The notes beneath the pieces are model-generated. The model was not told the DNA's origin, ran no database searches, and saw nothing but the letters and a program-made list of their open reading frames with translations. A DNA stretch of 64,000 bases. Source: JAFIEN01 sp051859505 (GTDB lineage Bacteria; Pseudomonadota; Alphaproteobacteria; Rhodobacterales; Rhodobacteraceae). How positions within the stretch are numbered: the first letter of the stretch is position 1; each line of letters begins with the position of its first letter. The stretch spans positions 1 to 64,000 of the forward strand of contig JBHYFN010000019.1 in NCBI GenBank assembly GCA_051859505.1. Direction: 5' to 3'. Below, in pieces: positions 34,370 through 42,761 of the stretch. A program made the translations under genes and the position numbers.

Positions 34370-34402
34370 AAAAAGGGCCGCCCGGTTGCCGGACGGCCCT
34401 TC
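34370..34402 (-). terminator. Rho-independent terminator of the cytochrome cy gene
   Basis: On the minus strand AAGGGCCG pairs with CGGCCCTT (34373-34380 with 34394-34401) enclosing an inner CCGG/CCGG stem, followed by a T run. It lies just after the stop of the cytochrome gene and before yejA, so it separates the two. Confidence 0.8.
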
Positions 34403-34419
34403 ATCGCAAACGCGGTGTC

Positions 34420-34941
34420 TCAATCGTCGAGGCTGTCGAGGAAGGCGATCAGGTTCGCCCGATCCTGGATGCTGCGCATGCCGTTGTAGCCCATCGAGGT
34501 GCCGCGGGCAAAGCCGTTCGGGTTGGCGATGAACTCGTTGAGGCTGTCGTGATCCCAGATATCCGCCGCCCCTTCCAGCGCACCGGAATACCCGAAGTTC
34601 GCGACGGCCTGTATCTCGCGGCCGACAATTCCATAGAGGTAGGGCCCGGTTCCGTTCACCCCCTGCTCGAGCGAGTGGCAGGCCTGGCAGGCGCGAACAT
34701 ACAGCGTCTGACCCGCTGCGGGATCGGCCATGGCCAGGAATTCGGCAAAGTCGGGCGCCTCTTCGGCTTCGACCTCGGTATCGCCGTCGGCATCCGGCAT
34801 CTCGATCACAAAGGCCTGCTGATGGTCCCCGTGGCCGGAGGGGCTGTAGATCTCTTCGGCAAGCCAGGCCCCCAGAAGAAACACAAGGAGCGCACCGCAA
34901 AAGCCGCCCAGCGCCTTGGTCAGGGTCATTGTGTCGAACAT
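34420..34941 (-). CDS. cycY: Membrane-anchored cytochrome cy
   Basis: 173 aa. Carries electrons between the bc1 complex and a cbb3-type oxidase (or reaction centre in phototrophs). An uncleaved N-terminal helix (about 10-28) anchors it; a 35-residue acidic linker follows (DADGDTEVEAEEAPD); the heme c domain has C85-QA-C88-H89 and a C-terminal Met (GTSMGYNGM) as the likely sixth ligand. The layout matches cytochrome cy of Rhodobacter and Paracoccus. Divergent from pheA (117 bp between starts). Followed by a strong terminator. Confidence 0.9.
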   Translation of the reverse strand: MFDTMTLTKALGGFCGALLVFLLGAWLAEEIYSPSGHGDHQQAFVIEMPDADGDTEVEAEEAPDFAEFLAMADPAAGQTLYVRACQACHSLEQGVNGTGPYLYGIVGREIQAVANFGYSGALEGAADIWDHDSLNEFIANPNGFARGTSMGYNGMRSIQDRANLIAFLDSLDD

Positions 34942-35058
34942 GTCGCGTCCCGTTCAGCCAACTAATCCGCGCCCATGTATCCGCTTCACCTCGCCTTCCG
35001 CAAGGTATAACGGCGCGACTTATTGCCCGGATCGGGCCGCAGGACGGAGTGATCCGAC

Positions 35059-35913
35059 ATGCCGCAGAAGATTGCCTTTCAGGGAGAGCTGGGTGCCTAT
35101 GGCCATCAGGCCTGTATCGAGGCCTGCCCCGATCTTGAACCTCTGCCCTGCCCGACCTTCGAGGATGCGATGGTCGCCGTGCGCGAGGGGCGCGCCGAAC
35201 TGGGCATGATCGGAGTCGAGAATTCGACCTACGGCCGCGTCGCGGATGTTCATCACCTGCTGCCCGAAAGCGGCCTTCACATCGTGGACGAAGCCTTTGT
35301 CCGGGTGCATATCAACCTGCTTGGCCTGCCCGGGGCGCGTCTCGAGGAGATCCGCAGGGTGCGGGCCATGGGCATCCTTCTGGGTCAGGCGCGGGGGTTT
35401 GTCCGGCAATATGGCCTCGAGACGCTGGCCTGGTCGGACAATGCCGCGGCAGCGCGCGAGGTCGCACGGCTTGGCGACCGCTCCGAAGGGGCGTTCGCTT
35501 CGGAAATCGCCGCCGAGATCAACGGGCTTTCGGTCATCGCCCGCCATATCGAGGATACGGCCAACAACACGACGCGCTTCCTGATCATGGCGCGGGAACC
35601 CGATTTCTCGCGCCGTGGCGATCACGGCATGATGACCAGTTTCATCTTTCGTGTCCGCAACATCCCGGCCGCGCTTTACAAGGCGCTGGGCGGCTTCGCG
35701 ACCAACAGCGTGAACATGACCAAGCTGGAAAGCTACATGGTCGGTGGCCATTTCACCGCGACCCAGTTCTACGCCGAGATCGAGGGTCATCCCGATGACC
35801 ACAATGTCCGGCTTGCACTGGAAGAGCTGGACTATTTCACCGATCTGGTGCGGTTGATCGGCGTCTATCCGGCAGACGAGCGCCGCCGAGAGGAACAGAG
35901 GGCCTCAGCCTGA
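35059..35913 (+). CDS. pheA: Prephenate dehydratase
   Basis: 284 aa. Converts prephenate to phenylpyruvate for phenylalanine synthesis. Catalytic part (1-185): IAFQGELGAYGHQA, MIGVENSTYGRV, and NNTTRFLIM with the catalytic Thr. C-terminal ACT domain (about 200-275) with GALYKALGGF-like and KLESY residues that form the phenylalanine site. No chorismate mutase domain, so this is the monofunctional form. Converges with the SRPBCC gene with a 9-nt overlap. Confidence 0.95.
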   Translation: MPQKIAFQGELGAYGHQACIEACPDLEPLPCPTFEDAMVAVREGRAELGMIGVENSTYGRVADVHHLLPESGLHIVDEAFVRVHINLLGLPGARLEEIRRVRAMGILLGQARGFVRQYGLETLAWSDNAAAAREVARLGDRSEGAFASEIAAEINGLSVIARHIEDTANNTTRFLIMAREPDFSRRGDHGMMTSFIFRVRNIPAALYKALGGFATNSVNMTKLESYMVGGHFTATQFYAEIEGHPDDHNVRLALEELDYFTDLVRLIGVYPADERRREEQRASA

Positions 35914-36378
35914 GCGCGCGTCGCGGTATTCCGCCTCGATCGATTTGGCAAGCTCGGACAGCCTCTTGCCCAACCTCTTGGTCAGGCTGCCGCGAGCCAG
36001 CTTCAGCGATTGCAGAAGAAGCCGGGCCGTCATCGAGCGTGCCTTCAGCTCGATCGAAATCGTGAGGCGGGTCTGGGTCGGCGACAGGGCCAGAAGGTCG
36101 ACCAAAGTGACGCTTTCCAGCCCGCCGACGACCGACTCGACGGTAAAGCCGGTCGGTCGTTCAAAAGCCGTCACGGTCGAGGTCAGTTCCCGATCCCGCC
36201 CGCGATACTGGAAATTCGCCTTCCACGACATCCCGAGGCCGGGTTCCGAAAGCCGGTCGGTGCGCTGCACATGCGCGCCCTTGCGCATTGCCTTGCGGGC
36301 CATGCCGTCAAAATCCGTGATCCGGACAAAGACGAAATCCGCCGGCACGGCGATGTCTTCACGATGGCTGATCCTCAT
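35905..36378 (-). CDS. SRPBCC (START-like) family protein
   Basis: 157 aa. Predicted helix-grip lipid/ligand-binding fold: N-terminal MRISHREDIAVPADFVFVRITDFD is the typical SRPBCC beginning, then alternating strands and a long C-terminal helix (LKLARGSLTKRLGKRLSELAKSIE). No transmembrane segment or signal. Function unknown; related proteins bind hydrophobic ligands or help respiratory assembly. Lies 63 nt after nudC on the same strand and may be co-transcribed. Confidence 0.8.
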   Translation of the reverse strand: MRISHREDIAVPADFVFVRITDFDGMARKAMRKGAHVQRTDRLSEPGLGMSWKANFQYRGRDRELTSTVTAFERPTGFTVESVVGGLESVTLVDLLALSPTQTRLTISIELKARSMTARLLLQSLKLARGSLTKRLGKRLSELAKSIEAEYRDARSG

Positions 36379-36416
36379 GCGTTTCCGCCTCCTTCGTGGT
36401 GGCCTGCCCCGGCCTT

Positions 36417-36454
36417 GCCGCCCTAGTCCAGATTGGCCGCCCTAGTCCAGATTG
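36417..36454. repeat. 19-bp tandem duplication at the nudC 3' end
   Basis: Two exact copies of GCCGCCCTAGTCCAGATTG (36417-36435 and 36436-36454). Each includes the complement of a TAG stop. The nudC frame stops in the copy nearer the gene (36442-36444), so the second copy is a downstream leftover that repeats the last codons and the stop. Confidence 0.9.
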
Positions 36455-37413
36455 TCCGCCAGCCAGTTCGACAGCAGGAAATGCGCAATCGCGCCCGACC
36501 GCGCGGGTTTGATCTCGGGATCCTGGCCGGCGAATATCGTCGCAAGGCGCGCGCGGCTGACCCAGATCGCGGATTCAAGCTCCTGCGGGTCGACGGTAAT
36601 CTCGGCGGAAAGCGCCTCGCCATGGCATCCGATCATGAGCGAAGCGGGGAAGGGCCAGGGCTGGCTTGCCAGATACTCGACCTTGCCGACACGGATCCCC
36701 GCCTCTTCCCAGACCTCGCGGCGCACCGCGGCCTCGATCACCTCGCCCGGTTCGATGAAGCCGGCAAGAAGCGAATACATCCCCTCGGGCCAACCGGGCG
36801 AGCGCCCCAGAAGCACATCGTCCTGACGGGTGATCAGCATGATCACGACCGGATCGGTCCGTGGGAAATGATGGCCGCCGCAGGCCGGACAATCGCGTTG
36901 CCAGCCGGCATTCGTGACAAGGCTTGCCGCGCCGCAGCGGGCGCAGAACCGATGCGTCTCGTGCCAGCCGAGGACGGCCTTTGCCGTTACCGCAAGTTCG
37001 GCATCGCGCGGGGAAAGCGCGGTCATCACCGCCCGCAACTCGGAAAAATGGTGCCCGGGCAGAAGCGGGTGACGCTGTTCCGACGGATCGAGGAAAGTGC
37101 CCAGCGTCGAGAAATCCATGTCGTCCGGGTTCCAGCCGGTAAGGTTGGCAGCCCAGATCCCTTCGCCCTCTTCGCGCCCCAGAAGGACGGATTCGGACAC
37201 CGCCTCGCCCAGAACGGGATGATCAAGGCCCAGCCGCGCCAGTCGCCCCGGCCCCCCGTTTTCCGAGATCATCAGGGGCTTGCCCCGCCACAGAAGAAGC
37301 GTCCGGGCCCCCGGTCGGTCGGCCAATGCGGCGACTGCGGCCTTGTCGGCCCTCAGCTCCGAGGCTCTGTCGAGGGCGGAGCCTCCAAAGGTAACCAACT
37401 CGGCGTTTTTCAT
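36442..37413 (-). CDS. nudC: NAD(+) diphosphatase / NAD-capped RNA decapping enzyme
   Basis: 323 aa. Cleaves NAD(H) and, in characterised homologues, removes NAD caps from RNA. A zinc ribbon (CARCG ... CPACGG) precedes HFPRTDPVVIMLI, and the Nudix box GFIEPGEVIEAAVRREVWEEAG holds the metal-binding glutamates, followed by SQPWPFP, the NudC signature. ATG at 37413 (MKNAELVTFGG) fits family length better than ATG at 37428. Divergent from the cpdB-like gene. Confidence 0.92.
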   Translation of the reverse strand: MKNAELVTFGGSALDRASELRADKAAVAALADRPGARTLLLWRGKPLMISENGGPGRLARLGLDHPVLGEAVSESVLLGREEGEGIWAANLTGWNPDDMDFSTLGTFLDPSEQRHPLLPGHHFSELRAVMTALSPRDAELAVTAKAVLGWHETHRFCARCGAASLVTNAGWQRDCPACGGHHFPRTDPVVIMLITRQDDVLLGRSPGWPEGMYSLLAGFIEPGEVIEAAVRREVWEEAGIRVGKVEYLASQPWPFPASLMIGCHGEALSAEITVDPQELESAIWVSRARLATIFAGQDPEIKPARSGAIAHFLLSNWLADNLD

Positions 37414-37506
37414 GCCCTCAAGTTGCATTTTCGGAACCGGGAGGCAAATACAAGAATACGGCCGCCCCCCATGGTTGTACGGGCCGTCAGGAAAGGCAGT
37501 GAGTCA

Positions 37507-39399
37507 GTGACCGAGCAGCCCCGAGACAGCAGGATCAGCGGCCATCTGCGCCTGCTTGCGACATCGGATCTGCACATGAACCTGATGCCGCATGACTATT
37601 TCACCGATACGCCAAAGGCGGCGAGCGGCTTTGTCCTGACCGCTTCCCTGATCGAAACGCTGCGAGACAAGGCGCCGGGCGGGGTGGTTCTGGTCGACAA
37701 CGGCGACTTCCTGCAGGGCAACCCCCTGTCCGACTGGCTGGCCGAACCGGGAAACCTTGCGCCCGACCAGCCGCATCCGATGATCGCCGCGATGGGGATG
37801 CTGGGCTATGACGCGGCCACGATCGGAAATCACGAGTTCAACTATGGTCTCGAATTTCTGAACCGGACCTTGCGGACCTGCGGCTTTCCGGTCGTCTCGG
37901 CGAATGTGACGACGCGACAGGCAGCGGATCCGGGCCGCGACCAGACCTTCGTTCCGCCCTTTGCCCTGCTTGAGCGGATCATCCCCTGCGACGACGGCAT
38001 CGCACGTCCGATTCGCATCGGCATCATCGGTTTCGCGCCGCCCCAGATCACGCAATGGGACGCGGTCATCCTTGGCGACAGGATCGGCACGCGCGATATC
38101 GTCGCAGCCGCCCGGGCGCATCTTCCGGCCTTGCGCGCGGCGGGGGCGGATATCGTCGTGGCGCTTTGCCATTCCGGCATCGGCCCGGACGACCATCGCG
38201 ACGGGATGGAGAATGCGGCCGTGCCGCTTGCCGCACTGGACGGCATCGACCTGATCGTGACCGGCCACACCCACCGCACCTTTCCCGGCGAAGGCCACGC
38301 GCCCACGCCCTGCATCGATCCCGAGCAGGGCCTTCTCTGCGGCAAGCCGGCGGTGATGCCGGGTGCCTTCGGATCGCATGTCGGGGTGATCGATCTGGAG
38401 CTTGAGCATGGGCCCGACGGGTGGCGGACCGGCTTGGCGGGCGTCTCTCTTGAACCCGTTGCCGAGGTGTCGCCGGATGGCGGGGCTGCGTCCCGCGTCG
38501 CTCCACATCCGGGGCTTGCGCGGCAACTCGAGGGCCTCCACCGCAAGATCGTCAATGTGATCCGCGCGCCTGTCGGAGAGTCGGCCGTGCCACTGCACAG
38601 CTATTTCGCCAAGGTGGGGGTGGATGCGGGTCTACAGGTCGTGGCCGATGCGCAACGTCGTTATGCGGCCAAGGTGCTCGCGGGTCGGCCCGAAGCAGGT
38701 TTGCCGCTGATTTCGGCCGTCGCCCCTTTCAAGCTTGGCGGGCAAGGTGGTCCGGGCTTCTACGTGGATATCGCGCCCGGCCCGCTCTCGCTTCGGCATG
38801 CGTCCGAGCTTTACCTTTATCCCAACGCCTTCTGCATCCTCGCCTTGCCGGCGCGGGCGCTTTGGGACTGGCTGGAAAGAAGCGCCTCCTGCTTTTGCCG
38901 GATCGAACCGGGGATCACGGATCAGCCTTTGCTCGACCCGACCTTTGCCCCCTATGTCTTTGATATTCTCGATGGCCTGGTCTGTGAGTTCGACCTCACC
39001 CAACCCCCCAGAAGCGACGCGGGAGGCGCGATCCTCCATCCCCAAAGCCGCAGGGTGCGCGGGCTTCGGCTGGCCGAAAGACCGCTCGACCCGGACGAGA
39101 CTGTCCTGATCGCGACCAACAGCTACCGCGCAGGCGGCGGCGGCGGTTTCGATGCCGCGCTTGAAGGCGAGCTCATTCATGACGACACGCGCAGCATCCG
39201 GGATATCGTTGTGGATCATGTAAGGGCGGGCGGGCCCCTGGCGCCGGACAGGGTGCGGCACTGGTCGTTTCAAGCCTTGCCGGGCACTGGCGCATGGTTC
39301 GACACCGGCCCCGGCGCCCTGCACCACGAGGCGCCCGCCGGTGTTGTGCCTGTCGGGCCGGCGCCCGGCGGGCTTCACCGTTTCTCGATACGCTTCTGA
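37507..39399 (+). CDS. cpdB: 2',3'-cyclic-nucleotide 2'-phosphodiesterase/3'-nucleotidase (CpdB-like)
   Basis: About 630 aa. Metallophosphatase of the 5'-nucleotidase family: DLHMNL, DNGDFLQGN, GNHEFNYG, CHSG and GHTHRTFPG supply the metal ligands (N-terminal 340 residues), and a C-terminal 5'-nucleotidase domain carries the substrate-stacking region near FCILALPARALWDWLE. I place the start at GTG 37507 with GGAAAGG ten bases upstream; ATG at 37471 is possible. Neither start gives a signal peptide, unlike E. coli CpdB, so cytoplasmic location is suggested. Divergent from nudC. Family sure, start uncertain. Confidence 0.85.
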   Translation: MTEQPRDSRISGHLRLLATSDLHMNLMPHDYFTDTPKAASGFVLTASLIETLRDKAPGGVVLVDNGDFLQGNPLSDWLAEPGNLAPDQPHPMIAAMGMLGYDAATIGNHEFNYGLEFLNRTLRTCGFPVVSANVTTRQAADPGRDQTFVPPFALLERIIPCDDGIARPIRIGIIGFAPPQITQWDAVILGDRIGTRDIVAAARAHLPALRAAGADIVVALCHSGIGPDDHRDGMENAAVPLAALDGIDLIVTGHTHRTFPGEGHAPTPCIDPEQGLLCGKPAVMPGAFGSHVGVIDLELEHGPDGWRTGLAGVSLEPVAEVSPDGGAASRVAPHPGLARQLEGLHRKIVNVIRAPVGESAVPLHSYFAKVGVDAGLQVVADAQRRYAAKVLAGRPEAGLPLISAVAPFKLGGQGGPGFYVDIAPGPLSLRHASELYLYPNAFCILALPARALWDWLERSASCFCRIEPGITDQPLLDPTFAPYVFDILDGLVCEFDLTQPPRSDAGGAILHPQSRRVRGLRLAERPLDPDETVLIATNSYRAGGGGGFDAALEGELIHDDTRSIRDIVVDHVRAGGPLAPDRVRHWSFQALPGTGAWFDTGPGALHHEAPAGVVPVGPAPGGLHRFSIRF

Positions 39400-39459
39400 T
39401 CGACAAACCTGCCTCAACGTCGCAAGAAGCGGCCAGGCCGCCTCAACCAGGGACTGCAG

Positions 39460-40128
39460 ATGCGACAGCAACGATATGACGCCGTGATCTTTGACCTGGA
39501 CGGCACGCTGATCGATACCGAAGCCCTGTGCAACCAGACCGGCGTCGAAGCCTGCCGGGCGCTTGGTCACGAGGTCGACCTTGCCTTTTTCGAGACGCTG
39601 GCCGGGATCCATGACGTAGAGCGCGCGCGCCTGATCGGCGAACATGTCGGGGCGACGATCCCGCTGGAGCCCTTCTATGCGGAATGGGACCGTCTGTGCA
39701 CCTTGCGGTTTCAGCAGGGTATTCCGCTGAAGTCGGGGGCGCTGCAGCTGCTGGACGCAATTGCGGGGCAAGGTCTGCCGATGGCCATCGCCACGTCAAG
39801 CCGCCGGGGCCCCGCGCAGGAAAAGGTCACGGTTTCCGGCCTCGCGCCGCGGTTTCGGGAGGTCATCACCTTCGACGATGTGGATGCGGCCAAACCGGCG
39901 CCGGATGCCTATCTTCTTGCGGCAGAGCGATTGTCGGTCGCGCCCGGGCGCTGCATCGCTTTCGAGGATTCAGAGACGGGCGCGGCCTCGGCCCATGCGG
40001 CGGGGCTGACGGTGGTGCAGGTGCCCGACATCCATGCCGCGACGGGGCGCTTCGCCCATCACGTTGCGCCGACGCTGCTTGAGGGGGCGCTTGCGGCCGG
40101 GCTTGTGTCGGCAAGCCGGGCCGCGTGA
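39460..40128 (+). CDS. HAD-superfamily phosphatase, beta-phosphoglucomutase-like
   Basis: 222 aa. Subfamily IA HAD hydrolase with motif I FDLDGTLIDTE (10-20), motif II ATSS, motif III lysine in AAKPAPDAY and motif IV FEDSETGAASAHAAG. The four-helix cap domain spans about 20-85. Substrate probably a small sugar phosphate. It follows the cpdB-like gene by 60 nt and could be its operon partner. The assembly gap begins 45 nt after its stop. Confidence 0.9.
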   Translation: MRQQRYDAVIFDLDGTLIDTEALCNQTGVEACRALGHEVDLAFFETLAGIHDVERARLIGEHVGATIPLEPFYAEWDRLCTLRFQQGIPLKSGALQLLDAIAGQGLPMAIATSSRRGPAQEKVTVSGLAPRFREVITFDDVDAAKPAPDAYLLAAERLSVAPGRCIAFEDSETGAASAHAAGLTVVQVPDIHAATGRFAHHVAPTLLEGALAAGLVSASRAA

Positions 40129-40173
40129 TCCCGGTGCGGGGGGCGGGAAATTGGGCACAATTACGCAACCCCC

Positions 40174-40183
40174 NNNNNNNNNN
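40174..40183. other. Assembly gap (10 Ns)
   Basis: Ten undetermined bases join two contigs. The real size of the gap is unknown. Sequence on the right includes a 14-G run (40205-40218) and a 12-G run (40254-40265), which probably caused the break. Confidence 0.99.
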
Positions 40184-40330
40184 GCGTATTTTGTGCGCAT
40201 TTGTGGGGGGGGGGGGGGCGGGGTTTGGGCCGGCATGCCGGGCGGCTGTCGCCGGGGGGGGGGGGCGAAATTTTGCCAATTTTCCCCCAACGCCCGGCCT
40301 AGTCGCGTGGGGCCGCGTGGGGCCGGGCGG

Positions 40331-40353
40331 GCCTGAATTTTGCAAATTCAGGC
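40331..40353. repeat. AT-centred palindrome at the TetR 3' end
   Basis: GCCTGAATTT and its exact reverse complement separated by TGC. It resembles the two palindromes at 27252-27327 in layout (GC clamp, AT arm) and overlaps the last codons of the tetR-family gene (stop at 40348). An imperfect relative (GAAATTTTGCCAATTTTC) lies at about 40266-40283. Confidence 0.75.
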
Positions 40354-40980
40354 GTCCTTCAACCCGTGGCGGGCGCGGAAACGGGCGATCTCGGCCTCGG
40401 TCGGGGCCACGCCGGAGAAGGTCTGGATGTAAAGCGGCATCCGCGCGATCCTGAGTTCGGCCGGTTCCTGCACCATCATCGCGATATAGCCGATCTGGGT
40501 GTAATAGACCGTGAGCGCCCGCACCTCGGCCAGATCGGGCGGCTGGCCGAAGCGGGTGAACAAAGCCGTGATCGCGACAAGGCGGGCGCGGTCGTTCTGC
40601 TCGAGCAGGTCGCGCAGCGCCGCATCCCCCAGCGCCCAGTTGCGCACCGCGACATCAAGGCCCGCATCGAACAGATCGGGGCTGAGCCAGCAGTCAAAGA
40701 GGTTGAACAGCGCCTCGGCCAGGCTGTCGGCATAGGCGTCGCAGCGGGCGATCAGATTGGCGGTGTTCTTCTGCTGCCAGCGCTCGACCAGGGCGGCCAG
40801 AAGATCGTCGCGGCTGTCGAAATGGCCGTAGAAGCTGGTGCGCGACAGGCCCAGCCGTTCGGCCAGAAGGCCCGGGCGGACCTGGTCCACCCCGGATTCG
40901 ACCAGCACCGCATGGGCCGCCTCGAGCCAGTGATCGGGCGTTCCCCGCCCCGTCTGCTGCCGTTCCGCCACCTGTGCCAT
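40348..40980 (-). CDS. TetR-family transcriptional regulator
   Basis: 210 aa from ATG at 40980 (MAQVAERQQ). The N-terminal helix-turn-helix (about 20-65) reads VRPGLLAERLGLSRTSFYGHF, a standard TetR recognition helix. The remaining 145 residues form the ligand-binding/dimerisation part; no conserved ligand motif is readable. It diverges from the MttB-family gene, and a perfect palindrome lies between them, so it most likely represses that operon and itself in response to the methylated substrate. Inference from position. Confidence 0.88.
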   Translation of the reverse strand: MAQVAERQQTGRGTPDHWLEAAHAVLVESGVDQVRPGLLAERLGLSRTSFYGHFDSRDDLLAALVERWQQKNTANLIARCDAYADSLAEALFNLFDCWLSPDLFDAGLDVAVRNWALGDAALRDLLEQNDRARLVAITALFTRFGQPPDLAEVRALTVYYTQIGYIAMMVQEPAELRIARMPLYIQTFSGVAPTEAEIARFRARHGLKDA

Positions 40981-41055
40981 CGACCCCGGATAGCAGGGCG
41001 AGGGGCTTGGTTCAATCAAGCTGCGGCAAGCAATCGACACAAGCGTCGAAAAACT

Positions 41056-41069
41056 TGACACATGTGTCA
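41056..41069. promoter_or_regulatory. Probable TetR operator overlapping a -35 box
   Basis: TGACACATGTGTCA is a perfect 14-bp palindrome between the divergent tetR-like and mttB-like genes. It overlaps TTGACA (41055-41060), which would serve as a plus-strand -35 element. A related half site (GACACAAGCGTC) lies about 20 bp to the left. Binding by the neighbouring TetR protein is inferred. Confidence 0.65.
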
Positions 41070-41114
41070 TTTTCGGCTGCAGTTGCGCATGTCCGCCAGC
41101 CCGGAGCCAGCCTC

Positions 41115-42680
41115 ATGAGCGATATCACCGAAGCCGCCCCGCGCCGCACCCGCGCCGCCCGGCGGCCTGCCCGCAGCGCGGCGCCCGGGCAGAACCCGAC
41201 GCTGGAATGCGCCTATATCACCCGCCGCATTCCGACCTACGATCTTGTCGGCGAAGAGGCGCTGGAACGGATCGAGGCCACCGCCGACCGGATCCTGGCC
41301 GAGATCGGGATCGAGTTCCGCGAGGATCCCGAAACGGTCGAGCTCTTCCGCCGCGCGGGCGGCGAGGTGCGGCCCGTCTCGGAAAACGCCTGGAACATCC
41401 GCTTCGCCCCCGGCCTGATCCGCAGCCTTTGCGCCACGGCGCCCGCGCGGTTCACGCAGCTGGCCCGCAACCCGGCCCGCAATGTCGAGATCGGCGGCGA
41501 TGCGATGGTCTTTGCCCCCTCTTACGGCAGCCCCTTCATCATGGAGACGGATGGCAACCGCCGTTACGCGACGCTCGAGGATTTCCAGAACCTGATCAAG
41601 CTGGGCCAGTCCTCGCCCTGGTTGCACCATTCGGGCGGCACGATCTGCGAGCCGACGGATGTGCCGGTCAACAAACGGCATCTGGACATGGTCTATGCCC
41701 ATATGCGCTTTTCCGACCGGGCGTTTCTGGGCTCGATCACCGCGCCCGAGAGGGCCGCGGACAGTATCGAGATGTGCCGGATCCTGTTCGGGTCGGAGGT
41801 GGTTGACCGCAATTGCGTCGTCATGGGAAATTTCAACTCGACCTCGCCGCTGGTCTGGGACGGGGTCAGCACGCGGGGCATCCGGACTTACGCGGAGGCT
41901 GGCCAAGGGTCGATCCATCTGCCCTTCCTTCTGGGCGGCGCCGTCAGCCCGGTGACGATGGCGGGCGCGCTGGCGCAATCGCTGGCCGAATCCATGGTTG
42001 GGGTGGCGCTGACCCAGCTTGTGCGGCCCGGAGCGCCCGCGCTGATCGCGACCTTCCTGTCGTCGCTGTCGCTGCGGTCAGGCTCGCCCACCTTCGGCAC
42101 GCCCGAGCCGGCGCTGGGGTCGCTGGTCATGGGGCAGTTGGCGCGGCGGCTGAAGCTGCCCCTGCGCTGTTCGGGCAATTTCTCGACCTCGAAACTGCCC
42201 GATGCGCAGGCGATGACGCAGAGCATGATGTCGATGATGGCCGCGGTGCAATGCGGGGCGAATTACATCCTGCATTCGGCGGGTTTCCTCGATGGCCTGC
42301 TGTCGATGTCCTACGAGAAATTCGTGCTGGATTGCGACCTTTGCGGGGCGCTCCATGCCTATCTGAAGGGGCTGGACATGAGCGAGGAGGCGCTGGGCTT
42401 CGAGGCCCTGGCAGAAGGCGGGCCGGGGGCGCATATGTTCGGCACCGCCCATACGCTTCGCCATTACGAGACGGCCTATTGGGACAGCGGCATGGACGAT
42501 TACCAGACCTGGGAAGCCTGGAACGAACAGGGGCGCGAGGATGCCATCCAGCGCGCCGAGAAGCGGTGGAAGGCGGTGCTGGCCGCCTATGAGCCGCCCG
42601 CCCTGGACGAAGGCGTGGACGAGGCGCTGTGCGACTTTGTCGCGCGGCGCAAGCGCGAGGCGGAAGACCTTTGGTATTGA
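41115..42680 (+). CDS. MttB-family (trimethylamine methyltransferase-like) methyltransferase
   Basis: 521 aa. Member of the MttB superfamily, which passes a methyl group from a quaternary or tertiary amine to a corrinoid protein. The chain is uninterrupted, so it is a pyrrolysine-free member; characterised ones use glycine betaine, proline betaine, carnitine or similar. Arg/Ala-rich N-terminal 25 residues are probably disordered; the barrel runs from about 40 to 500 with the conserved GGAVSPVTMAG and SGNFSTSKLPDAQA. ATG 41115 follows CCGGAG. No corrinoid protein gene is adjacent, so the methyl acceptor must be elsewhere. Operon with the iron-sulfur flavoprotein downstream. Confidence 0.88.
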   Translation: MSDITEAAPRRTRAARRPARSAAPGQNPTLECAYITRRIPTYDLVGEEALERIEATADRILAEIGIEFREDPETVELFRRAGGEVRPVSENAWNIRFAPGLIRSLCATAPARFTQLARNPARNVEIGGDAMVFAPSYGSPFIMETDGNRRYATLEDFQNLIKLGQSSPWLHHSGGTICEPTDVPVNKRHLDMVYAHMRFSDRAFLGSITAPERAADSIEMCRILFGSEVVDRNCVVMGNFNSTSPLVWDGVSTRGIRTYAEAGQGSIHLPFLLGGAVSPVTMAGALAQSLAESMVGVALTQLVRPGAPALIATFLSSLSLRSGSPTFGTPEPALGSLVMGQLARRLKLPLRCSGNFSTSKLPDAQAMTQSMMSMMAAVQCGANYILHSAGFLDGLLSMSYEKFVLDCDLCGALHAYLKGLDMSEEALGFEALAEGGPGAHMFGTAHTLRHYETAYWDSGMDDYQTWEAWNEQGREDAIQRAEKRWKAVLAAYEPPALDEGVDEALCDFVARRKREAEDLWY

Positions 42681-42694
42681 GGCGGGCCGGGCAG

Positions 42695-42745
42695 GGGGGC
42701 TCTGCCCCCCGGCTTCGCCTCCCCCCGGGATATTTGTGAACAAAA
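42695..42745. repeat. GC-rich hairpin repeat of Rhodobacterales type between mttB-like and flavoprotein genes
   Basis: GGGGGGC-TCT-GCCCCCC forms a strong stem at about 42695-42711, followed by GGCTTCGCC, then CCCGGGATATTTGTGAACA and AAAAGAAG. This composite (GC hairpin followed by GATATTT and an A-rich tail) recurs in intergenic gaps of this bacterial group from memory. Confidence 0.6.
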
Positions 42746-42761
42746 GAAGCGAGGGGGCGGG

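Noticed and set aside
40205..40265. G-rich runs as a possible CRISPR array or G-quadruplex control element
   Set aside because: There are only two homopolymer runs beside an assembly gap and no spaced direct repeats; a sequencing artefact is more likely.
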